Shown piece by piece: positions 24,201 through 36,200 of a DNA stretch of 64,000 bases. Each line of letters starts with the position of its first letter. Within the stretch, counting starts at the first letter, position 1. A program made the translations under genes and the position numbers. The DNA is taken from positions 9,173,399-9,237,398 of the forward strand of contig OX465113.1 of assembly GCA_949987565.1 (NCBI GenBank), read 5' to 3'. Source of the stretch: Luidia sarsii. Its lineage: Eukaryota > Echinodermata > Asteroidea > Paxillosida > Luidiidae. The notes below the pieces were generated by a model. It had not been told where the DNA came from and searched no databases. It saw nothing but the letters and a program-made list of their open reading frames with translations.

Positions 24201-27200
24201 AATTGTACATTTTTGTAGGCACATTTTTTGTTGTTGATGGCAGGAGTGTTATTCATGAAGGACTTGCCCTACCACTACATTTACCTTACATGTGTACATA
24301 CACAAACAGTACATATATACACAGTTATATAGTAGGAAATTTGAATTGAAATAAATACAGTTCATTTTTGTATTGAATTTGACGGTACACAGCAGTAATA
24401 CAAAATATATCATGTAAAACCAGTGCAAATGTACGATTTTAATTTACATCTTACATGTAATGATCAAAATTATGCAAAAAAATATGGCCCAGATAGAATT
24501 TTGATCCTACATTACTTAACAGTACTTAGCAGGACCATTTTCTGAAAGGCTTACACTGTTACAGGTATGTTTTGATTTTTCATTCCAACAGTAATCATTT
24601 GCACGAACACTTTTTGTCAGTTTGTGAAGCAATTAGTATGCAGCAGACATGTACATGTAATGCACTGCTCATAACTGCTTGTACAGTTCATGTACATGTA
24701 ACTGAGCAGCGAGCAAGGCTCCAACCTGCCTATAAGCACCAAAACGCACTGAGCCCCTGGCAATCAGACATAATCAATAGACGGAATGATCCCAGCCACA
24801 CTTGCAATCATAAGGTAGCCTAATTGGGCTAATGTCGGTTGCACTACACCCAAACAGACGACTCAACGCTTGCATGAAAATTTAGAGGGAAGTGATAATA
24901 GTAGGGCCATTCCCACTACACCAAATAAACGCAATTATTTGGATCGCGATTTGATTCGCGATTTATGCAACTCCACTTTTTTTTTGCGTCTGGGGACACA
25001 ATAAACGTGATTATTAGTGGGATTTTGAATCGCGATTCGGACTCAAATAATTGCGTTTATTTGCGACGCGATGTGTGTGGGAACGCTCCGCTCAAGTCGA
25101 ACTGGTTTTTTTGAAGCCCACGATGCATTGTGCAAGCTTGGCATTTCCTGCCAGCAGCTTACTGCCGGGAAGTGCAGCACAGGGTTTGTTTACTTTCGTC
25201 AGCGAGTCCCGCCATTCCCGCTTGCGCAGCGCGACCATTATGCTAACCGCAATTGGCTTGCATTTATTTGCGACGCATTTATTTGACCTGTGTGGACACG
25301 ACCCAAAAAAAAAGGTTTTTGAATCGCGATTCAAATCGCGATTATTTTCCTAGTGGGAACGGACCTATAGTGTCCCTAAACAACGTAGGATTTGTAGGAT
25401 TTGTATTAAGTAGGATTTGGGGAGGTTAGGGTTAACCCTAACCTCCCCAAATATACACCCAATGATTAACATATACACAGACATGGTCACAAACACAGAC
25501 AGGTACATGTAGGCCTATATGTAGACTGTGACTCCGTAAAAAAAAAATCTTACAAAACTTGCAATTTGATCCTAATTACTGCTTGCAGACACATGCTGCT
25601 TGTGAAGATAATTTTCAGTTTTGGAAGCAAAACCTGATGACAGAGAAACAAACGATTAGTGTCAAGAGATTTAGTGCAACATTCAGGGATGTAAGACTTC
25701 CGGAAATTTCTGGATTTCCGGAAATGCTGTGATTTTAATTAGGCCTATGTTTTTATTTTTATTTAATTTTGATTTTATTTTATTTACCGGTATTTTTATT
25801 TATTTATTTATTTATTTATATTTTTTGTTCGGTCTCGTTAATTGTCTCTCATCATTCTGCCAGATTGCTGCCAATTTGGCCTCTAATTGGATTAACCATC
25901 TGATCTACACTCTAGTCTTTGGTGTGGGACGTTCAAGAAATTGGTTCAAATGATTTTTTAGAATTACATGTACATCCCTTCTTTCTTTCTTTTTATTAAT
26001 ATTTTGGCCAGAAAAAAATGTTTGCCTTTGATCCTGCAGGCTCAGAACGTCAAGATCTCAGAAAATGTTCAGAGATTTTCAAAAAACTCTTTCATTCCCA
26101 TGCTGAAAAACACCCAGCCACACAAACACAAACACACGTGTGTACATGATACACTGTACATTGTACATGTACCCGTACATATACATACTGTACATGTACA
26201 TGTATGTAGGCCATAGAGTGATGTAGGCCTACATTGTACATACATACGTGTATGATGTACATGTATGATGTACATGTATGATGTACATGTACATGTACAT
26301 GTATACGTGTACATGTACATCACAGTACATGTACAGATGTATGTACATGTACATTGTAGGCCTGCATTGTACATCGAGGTGTTCATTTCAAGTTCTTAAG
26401 ATAGTCAATGTGCAATTGGATTGCTTTCATTGTGTTGAGCGACTTTAGTTTAACATAATATGCACGATCTGCCCAGCATGTCATTTTGGTGGTTTTCTTT
26501 TAGTTTAACAAACACCCCGGCAAAGACTACATGTAGGTCAGTAGTCGACTACTTGGAAGGCCACCATCTAAGGGCTGGATAGCTCAGATGGTTAAGAGCA
26601 CTGGTGTGCCAAAGACTAGTTGACTATTTGGGAAGGCCACCATCTAAGGGCTGGATAGCTCAGATGGTAAGAGCAGTACTGGTGTGCCAAAGACGAGTTG
26701 ACTATTTGGGAAGGCCACCATCTAAGGGCTGGATAGCTCAGATGGTAAGAGCACTGGTTTGCCAATGACTAGTTGACTATTAGGGAAGGCCACCATCTAA
26801 GGGCTGGATAGCTCAGATGGTTAAGAGCACTGGTGTGCCAAAGACTAGTTGACTATTAGGGAAGGCCACCATCTGAGGACTGGATAGCTCAGATGGTTAA
26901 GAGCGCTGGTGTACCAAAGACTAGTTGACTATTTGGGAAGGCCACCATAAGGGCTGGAAAGCTCTGATGGTAAGAGCAGTACTGGTGTGCCAAAGACGAG
27001 TTGACTATTTGGGAAGGCCACCATCTAAGGGCTGGATAGCTCAGATGGTAAGAGCACTGGTTTGCCAAAGACTAGTTGACTATTAGGGAAGGCCACCATC
27101 TAAGGGCTGGATAGCTCAGATGGTTAAGAGCACTGGTGTGCCAAAGACTAGTTGACTATTAGGGAAGGCCACCATCTGAGGACTGGATAGCTCAGATGGT

Positions 27201-30200
27201 TAAGAGCGCTGGTGTACCAAAGACTAGTTGACTATTTGGGAAGGCCACCATAAGGGCTGGAAAGCTCTGATGGTAAGAGCACTGGTGTGCCAAAGACTAG
27301 TTGACTATTTGGGAAGGCCACCATCTAAGGACTGGATAGCTCAGATGGTAAGAGCACTGGTGTGCCAAAGACTAGTTGACTATTTGGGAAGACCACCATC
27401 TGAGGGCTGGATAGCTCAGATGGTAAGAGCACTGGTGTGCCAAAGACTAGTTGACTATTAGGGAAGGCCACCATCTAAGGGCTGGATAGTTCAGATGGTA
27501 AGAGCACTGGTGTGCCAAAGACTAGTTGACTATTTGGGAAGGCCACCATCTAAGGGCTGGATAGCTCAGATGGTAAGAGCACTGGTGTGCCAAAGACTAG
27601 TTGACTATTTGGGAAGGCCACCATCTAAGGGCTGGATAGCTCAGATGATAAGAGCACTGGTGTGCCAAAGACTAGTTGACTATTTGGGAAGGCCACCATC
27701 TAAGGGCTGGAAAGCTCAGATGGTAAGAGCACTGTGTGCCAAAGACTAGTTGACTATTTGGGAAGGCCACCATCTAAGGGCTTGATAGGTCAGATGGTAA
27801 GAGCACTGGTGTGCCAAAGACTAGTTGACTATTTGGGAAGGCCACCATCTAAGGGCTGGATAGCTCAGATGGAAAGAGCACTAGTAGTGATTGTGGTACA
27901 GTACATGTACATGGACGTTTACCCAGAGGTCTCGGGTTCAAGACCCATTCCAGCCAAAGTTTTTTTTGCCAATTTTTAAATTTTTATTCCTTTTTGGTTT
28001 GACTAACCTTTATTACTGTACGTGTCCTTTCAACTCGTTCCTTTGCTTTGTCCGCAGGGAGGCTTTGCGAAATGCTACGAGCTCATTGACTTGGAGACAC
28101 GACAGATCTATGCAGGCAAGATAGTGCCCAAGGCACGCATTGCCAAACCATTTCAGATGGAGAAGGTACGTATGCGCACGGGTGTGTCATCGGTTTCCCT
28201 CTTTTCATTTTCACATTTCAACAGGCTCTTTTCTTCGTCTTTTCGTTTTGCCTGAGACCGTCCACTCCCTTGAGAATCGGTGATAAAAAGAAATAATGAT
28301 CTGACCAAAAATGCATATGCACACTGCAAAATAAAAAATTGTGCACGCTTGGCTTGGCAAACTGCCCACTGACTTAAATTTAAACGACAATTTTTTTTTT
28401 AAATTAATATTGAGGGCCTGATGATCGATGTTTCGATGCTAGCAGGAACTTTCTGAAATTCAGAAAGCCTTTGAAAAGGGTTCTGCAGTCCTGCTAGGAT
28501 GGAAACATCGTGCAGACACTTATTTTTTTGACGTAGGCCTACGTACTGTACACGCGCTGTAAGTTATTCTCAGACAATAGCCTTTTCAATAAATAGTATT
28601 GAATGTGTGATCAGCAAATGGAATATGTTATCATTGTACGATATATACATGTACATGTACAGTATGTACATGTACATACATGTACATTTGTACATGTACA
28701 TGTAGGCACATGTACAGTATGTACATGATGTACATGTAGGCATGTACAGTATGTACATGTACATGTAAATGTAGGCACATGTACATGTACATGTACATGT
28801 ATACTGTACATGTAGGCACATGTACAGTATGTACATGTACATGTACAGTAGGCCTACAATTTGTGTATTCCCTATTGATTGGTTATCCTGAAGTTTTATG
28901 TTTTAAACCCCTTGAATTTTTATAAAACATACAGTAAAATGGCGATAACTTTGAACCTGGTTGATTCGAACCTCCGTTTACCTCGAATGCATACTGTATT
29001 CCCGACAAAAGAATACATGTAGGTCTATACATGTAAATTATGCATGTACAATAAAAACAAATTAACTCGAGTCAAATGCCGGATAACTCATACTTTTCAT
29101 CCATTCCCCTGCAGTTCGGCGTATCGAGATTTTACTGTGCAGTAGACCTTTTTACATGTATATAGTGTATTTTTACTGATAGAACTAAGTTTTTAAATGA
29201 TAGCTTTGTGAGCTTGAATTCATGGGAGATCAGTTAGTTTGGCCATGTTTGCCACTAATGGATAATGTACAGTACAGTATGTAGGGTAAACAAGAAATAA
29301 ATAGTACTATTTTCACAAAAAAATTAATGTGATAAACAGAAATGTTTCAAACTGCTTACTGACTAAAATTACCAAAATGCAAATCTCAAAGTTTTGTGGG
29401 CCTGACGTTTCAATCCTACATTGTACATAGCAGGACCTTTCTCAAAGGCAGAGTGACAAGGACAAAACAGATACATGTACATGTACATGTACATGTATGC
29501 TATAAAAAGATTAATGACACTACAAGCCTTGGCCCTGTACCTTATTAATTCTGTCCTCAAACGCTGGCTCTTTTTTTCCCATCGTTTCATTTCCTCTCCT
29601 GTCACCAACTGCACATGCACCCCATCTGCCCAATTTTTTTTTCAACGAGTAAAAAAAAAATGAAAATGTCATTATCAAATTAATTGCCAGTCCATTAACA
29701 CTTAACAGGCCCTAATGAGAAAACGAAAGAGAAAGAAGCATTTAGAAAAGAAATACGAACCCCCCCCCCCCCCCATCCTCCGGAAATTTAGACTTTTTGT
29801 TTCGAGACAGGCCAATGCAGGCAGGGCGGTCCAGGAAAGACGTGCCCCATTTTACTGGATGGAAATTTCCCCCGTGGTCATGTTCATTATTATAAGGGGG
29901 CTTGTCAGGTCTTTGGCGTTACACGAGGAGAGAGCCGGGGACGAGGTGTGAATGTAGACACTGGCTGGTTAGAATTGTAATTCCTTTTTGTTGTCGCTGG
30001 AGGGGGGGGGGGTTGAGGAAGGGGAAGAGTGAGGGGGAGGGGGTTTTCAAGAGTGGATGGGGAGGTTGGGGCCAGCCTTCCACTATCTGATGGACATTTG
30101 TCTGAGATGTGTCTGGCTGTCCGCCTGCCCGCCTTCCTACTATGTATCACCATGCCTCTCTTTCTCTCTCTCCCTGCCTGCCTGTCTCCCTCTCTCTCCC

Positions 30201-33200
30201 TGCCTGCCTCCTTCCCCCCATGCCCCCCAGTCTCTCTTCCTCCCTTCTTCTCTCCTCCCTGCCTGCCTGCCTCCCTCCCTCCCTGCCTCCTTGCCTCCCC
30301 GCCTCCCTGCCTCCTTTCCCCTTCCTCCCTGCATCCCTCCCTGCCTCCCTACCTCCCTCCCTGCCTCCCTACCTCCCTGCCTCCCTGCCTCCCTGCCTCC
30401 CTGCCTCCCTGCCTCCTCGCCTCCCTGCCTCCCTGTCTCCATGCCTGCGTCCCTACCTTTCATCCCTATCTCCCTGTCTGCCTCCCTCCCTGCCTCACTG
30501 CCTCCCTGCCTCCTTGCCTGTCTACCTGCCCGCCTGCCTCCCAACCTCCCTGCCTCCCCACCTCCCCGCCTCCCTGCCTCCCTGCCTCCTTCCCTTCCTT
30601 TCTTCCTTTCTCCCTGCCCCCCTGCCTCCCTACATCCCTGCATCCCAACCTTCCACCTTCCACGCATTGCACTAGACAGGTGCTGACATAGCTAGACGCA
30701 GTCTGGCGGATATATCAGGCCCTGCTGTACAGCCGTTGCGACGTCTGCTGTTGTTTTAAGGCAGCCGTATGGGGGAGTTGATGTACAAGCAGACAGCAAG
30801 AGATGTCTCTCAGTGGCTCACTGCGGGGCACAGCCCAAACTCGGCCGGGATAGAGAAACAAAAACAAAAATCCAGCCAAACCTCTTTGCAGAAGCCTGCA
30901 AGCCTGCAGTACTCGTAACCTGCTCTGGCTCCTATACCCTTTTACACCCACCCCTCCCCCCCCCCTTCGTCCCTCCTTTTCCTCTTTCCGTTCCTCCTCT
31001 GGAGTGCTGAGTGCGCATGAAACACTATCAGACCACTGCTTTTTACATTTTGCCTCGAGGACCGAGGCTTGAATATTAAAAGAAAGAAAGAAAGGAAAAA
31101 GAAATTGCAGACACCGAGCGCTCAGACTAAGAGCCCATCGCAGGCCATGCAATGTGACTGAGATCTGATTATGAGTGGACCGGCTCCTGACATGCAGGAG
31201 ACACAGGACAGTGGCAGAAGAGATTATTCCCTCCTCCCCTAGATGGGCATTATGGCTTGGTTTAGCAAGGTGGTGGAGTAATGTGTGAAGTAAAATGATG
31301 CACCAAAAATGTGCCTCCTCCTCATCCTCCTCTTCCTCCTCTTCCTCCTCTTCCTCCTCTTCCTCCTCTTGCTCCTCTTGCTCCTCTTGCTCCTCTTGCT
31401 CCTCTTCCTCCTCTTCCTCCTCTTCCTCCTCTTCCTCCTCTTCCTCCTCTTCCTCCTCTTCCTCCTCTTCCTCCTCTTCCTCCTCTTCCTCCTCTTCCTC
31501 CTCTTCCTCCTCTTCCTCCTCTTCCTCCTCTTCCTCCTCTTCCTCCTCTTCCTCCTCCTCCTCATTCTCCTCATCCTCCTCTTTCTCCTCTTCCTCCTCT
31601 TCCTCCTCTTGCTCCTCTTGCTCCTCTTCCTCCTCTTCCTCCTCTTCCTCCTCTTCCTCCTCTTCCTCCTCTTCCTCCTCTTCCTCCTCTTCCTCATCTT
31701 CCTCCTCTTCCTCCTCTTCCTCCTCTTCCTCCTCTTCCTCCTCCTCCTCATTCTCCTCATCCTCCTCTTTCTCCTCCTCCCGTCCTCCTTCTCAGCCTCC
31801 TGCTCCCTCTCATCTTTATCCTCCCCCTCATCCTCCTTCTCCTCATCCTCCTCTTCCTCCTCCCCCTCCTCCTCCTCTCCCTCCTCCACCTCCCCCTCCT
31901 CCTCCCCCTCCCCCCTCCTCCTTCTCAGCCTCCTCCCTCTCATTCTCATCCTCCCCCTCATTCTCCTCCTCCTCCTTCTCGGCCTCTTCCTCTTCCTCAT
32001 CCTCATCTACACCCTCATTCTCATCCTCACCCTCACCTTCACCTTCACCCTCACCCCTCCCCTCCCCTCCCCTACTTCCTCTTCTCTTTGTCCCCTTTCC
32101 CTCCCCCTCCTTCACCTCCACCTCCCCTCCCCTCTTCCTCCCCTTCCCCCTCCCCCAATTCAGATTGTCTCCAGCGTTGATGTTCTGGCATAATCGGCCG
32201 TGCGTGACCTCTTCATCCTCCTCTTTCTCCTCCTCCCGTCCTCCTTCTCAGCCTCCTGCTCCCTCTCATCCTTATCCTCCCCCTCATCCTCCTCTTCCTC
32301 CTCCCCCTCCTCCTCCTCTCCCTTCTCCTCCTCCTCTCCCTTCTCCTCCCCCTCCTCCTCCTCCCTTCCTCCTTCTCAGCCTCCTCTCTCTCATTCTCAT
32401 CCTCCCCCTCATTCTCCTCCTCCTCCTCTTCCCCCTCCCTCCTCCCCCTCCTCCTCCTCCCCCTCCTCCTTCTCAGCCTCCTCCCTCTCATTCTCATCCT
32501 CCTCCTTCTCGGCCTCTTCCTCTTCCTCATCCTCATCTCCACCCTCATTCTCATCCTCACCCTCACCCTTACCCTCGCCTTCACCTTCACCCTCACCCCT
32601 CCCCTCCCCTCCCCTACTTCCTCTTCTCTTTGTCCCCTTTCCCTCCCCCTCCTCCACCTCCACCTCCCCTCCCCTCTTCCTCCCCTTCCCCCTCCCCCAA
32701 TTCAGATTGTCTCCAGTGTTGATGTTCTGGCATAATCGGCCGTGCGTGACCCCCAATAGAAATCCATTTCCCTGTCCGCAAAGGCACTCCAGCAAGTTCT
32801 CTATCCCAAGGTGACTGGTTCACTGATTTATCAGCTGGCCTATATCCTGTGTACATTTACATACACATGTACTGTACAGTGCTGTGAGACGGGTGGTTGA
32901 TTGTACAGTATGGGGTAAAATAGGACCATTTAATGAAAGAGTGTTTCATTCTGAAGGTTTTCGCACCTATGTAAATGAGAATTGTTTTCTCTTTTCCAAA
33001 GAATGTTCATGTTTTGTGGAAAAGAATATCACTTTTGGGGGATTTTTTTTTTTTTTGAAAAATATTTCAACTTTTGGAATTTTGTTTTGTGCTTTGGGGA
33101 ATGTGTCACCTTTTTGTTTCAATTTGTTTCATCGATATTAGAGATGATGTACACTGTACATGGTGTCAGCACAATCCTCCTAGGAACTCGGTATTTCAAC

Positions 33201-36200
33201 CGTGCAAAACCTTCAAATCTTATCTAAATGAAGTGAGGCTGATTTTCAGCCAGAGGTTTGTCTTTGCGCGGAAATGAGTGGTCTCCACCTTGTGGGGACA
33301 AGCCGAGGGTATGCGTACACACACAGCCTCGTTTATTGCCACTAAAGGACCACCGTGGTGTGCATGCCCCTCTCGTCGACAGACAAAAATGGCGTCCCGC
33401 CCCGATTGCAGGCACGCAGTTTCCCCAAAAAATTGCTCGCACGACCGTAATGCACGCATGCAATTCCACGCCGTTCATATATTTACTTGACGTGCAATTT
33501 TGAAACCCTGTGCTCACAGTATATCTCTCCCCTCTCCCCCCTCTCCTCCCAGTTTTCCATCCCCGCGGATCTCCGTTTGTAGGCACACTCGGGTGACTGA
33601 CATGCCCGTAGGTGGTTGCCGAGGCAATGGCGGGCTATCGTCTTTCAGCGACTGCCCGATTTCCTACCCTGTGCATTTTAATTTTTTTTTCCTCCTTTTT
33701 TTTTTATTTATTTGGATCCGCAATTTACGCCCACGCACTGGGAGCCTGGAAAAATATCTTGAGAAAAAACGAGACGAGACAGATTCTGAAAGGAGAAAAT
33801 CCATACAGTCATTACGTATGAATTTGGGCAAGACAGACAACTTAGAAATGCAGGAAGACATCAACTTAGAAATGCAGCTCATGCACCGTACAAGTTATGA
33901 CTGCTAAACATCAGTGTTTCCTGATAATTAGGTTTGCGGTGACACGATATATATTCTCTTTTGTGAGTAAGTGTGGTTCTGAAAAGAACCGGAGAAACTC
34001 GACGTTTCGAACAGTGTGCTCTGCTCGTCTTCAGGAGACTGCTGGATTCCAACTGGGAGTGTGGCTTACATGTATGTAGAGTAGAGAGGGATCCTGGTGA
34101 GGGGATTACATGTAGCTCCCTCCTTCATCCTTCACTGAGCTAATCCCCTCACCAGGATCCTTCTCTACACTACATAAGCCCCACTCCCAGTTGGAATCCA
34201 GCAGTCTCCTGAAGACGAGCAGATTACACTGTTTGAAACGTCGAGTTCCTCCGGTTCTTTTCAGAACCACACTTACTCACAAAAGAGAATTTACATGGTG
34301 TCACCGCAAACCTAATTATCCTGCTATTCTCACCATGCAAACCTTCAAATCTCATCAGTGTTTCCCCTGCATATCATTAAACCCCTACGTCATTGGTAAG
34401 ATCGATCATCAGAATAGTGGAAACCTTGCACTCAAATACATGTACAGTTGTACACTACATGTATTTCTGCCAAAATATTTTGGGAGAATTTTTTATTTTT
34501 TTTATTTTGGGAGAAAAGAGTAAACGAAATCTTTTACGTCTCAAATGGGTTTTTTTCGGACACAGGAACTTATACATCAGATAATTATGGGATTATGATT
34601 TTACCAGAGCCGATGTTCACGGTACGCAGACCCAAGACGTGTCCCCCCCCCTCTCCCTCCTCCTCCTCCTCCTCCCCCTATTAATTGTAGCTTAAATTTG
34701 CCGGCCCAGACAAAACACGACGCAATTAGAATTTTCCTTTTGCACCCGTCCCTGTCGTCCGTGGGCGAGCAACGTTAATCATTACAAGATCACACGGTGT
34801 CGTCCACCCCCACCCCCCACCCCCTATTCTACCTCCCCCCACTCCATCCCACCCCCGCCGTCTATTGCTCGGATATTTTCCCCCTCGGGCCGCATCTGAA
34901 GGAAAACACGAAGGAGACGGACCCTCCCCCTCATATGGTTTTTCTGATTTATGGGAACTTTTAAGGTTCAGGAAATTAATATTTTTTCGGTCACAGACTT
35001 GTTCAGCCCCCGCAGTTGACCAGTTTTTGTGTCGTTCATTTTTTTTTTTTTTTTTTTATCCATTTCAGCTGCCCTGGAATTTATGTTTATGAATTTTGCA
35101 GGCTGCATTTAGCTCAAAGCAAGCCATTTCTGTACAGCTCGGTGCGGGACTAATACGTAAATGGAGGCCTGTATCAGTACACTTTCTCTCCGCCACTTGT
35201 GTGTGAAGAATTGAATGGGGCAAACATTTTTGACACTTACAGTAGATACATGTATGTACGTGTACCAGTTTAGTTGGCCGACATGTTTGTCTCTGTAAAT
35301 TCAAATCGGGCCTTGTTTTGCTGTTTTGGAGCAAATTAACAATCTAATCTACCACTTTTATATACATGTATCATAAAGGTAATCCTCCCAGATATGTAAA
35401 AGAAGTCAAAATGTTTCGTTCCCTAGGAAATGGATGTGTTTGGGAAGTTCTCCCATACGAGTACGGGTGCACACCGCGCTCGCATTGACGCAGCTGTGCT
35501 GAACATTAGAACCAATTATGAAATTCCGCATGAGCGAGCGAGCGATTGAAGCAAGAATGAGCGGATTAAGAGGAAACTTACAAACAACCAAGCGCGCGTA
35601 AATGTACAAGTTAACGGTCGGGTTGGATGGTGCATAGATAAATAGAGACACAAACAGTCATGCCATCGTAAGGCTTTGTGAAATCCAGCCCTGGCTGGAT
35701 TTCACAAAGCCTTACGATGCATCGTAGCTCAACTTACAATTGATAACCCACCGTTAGTTGTGATAGGTCGTGTGGTTTTTTGTGCAGTGCTCATCGTCTT
35801 GCAATTGATGGCAAGTTACGATGAGTTTGGTGAAATCTTTGCTTTGGTGAAATCTTGGTTATACATGTATGAAGTCAGGAGTGGATTTCACAAAGCCTTA
35901 CGATGCATCATAATTAACTTACGTTGTATAACCCATCGTGGTTTCTTGTGCAGCGCTCATCATCTTGCGATTGATCGTAAGCTGCGATGAGTTTGGTGAA
36001 ATCGACTCCTGGTTGTGTAAAAAAATGCTGGACAAGACAGACCGTCATGGTACATGTATAATGCACGGTGTACGCCTGCAAGCACAGGTGTACAGTGTAC
36101 ATGTACATGATGTACATTGTACTGCACACTGTCCGGGCCGGGAGATCTAAGGAAAGATTGGATGGAGGTGGGACAGAGGCAGAAATCAATGACCTGATCC

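Larger units (their letters stand above)
20773..26553. other. Intron 1 stretch with dispersed repeats
   Basis: Holds stem-loop GAAACGTC copies (22845-22885, 23445-23500, 23565-23630), TACATGTA clusters (22240-22560) and the MITE at 24903-25368. No exon with sound splice sites was found. Confidence 0.6.

Noticed and set aside
26554..27890. Array of tRNA genes
   Set aside because: Units have the A-box-like head only, with no T arm or acceptor pairing. The last unit shows they derive from a SINE.
26554..27890. CRISPR array
   Set aside because: The repeats are contiguous with no unique spacers, and the genome is eukaryotic with introns.
31239..32722. Long Ser-, Leu-, Pro- and Arg/Lys-rich frames
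   Set aside because: All are readings of TCC/CCT polypyrimidine DNA in different frames.
33387..33398. Promoter with a YY1-like AAAATGGCG
   Set aside because: A single short word with no other core-promoter support, inside an intron.
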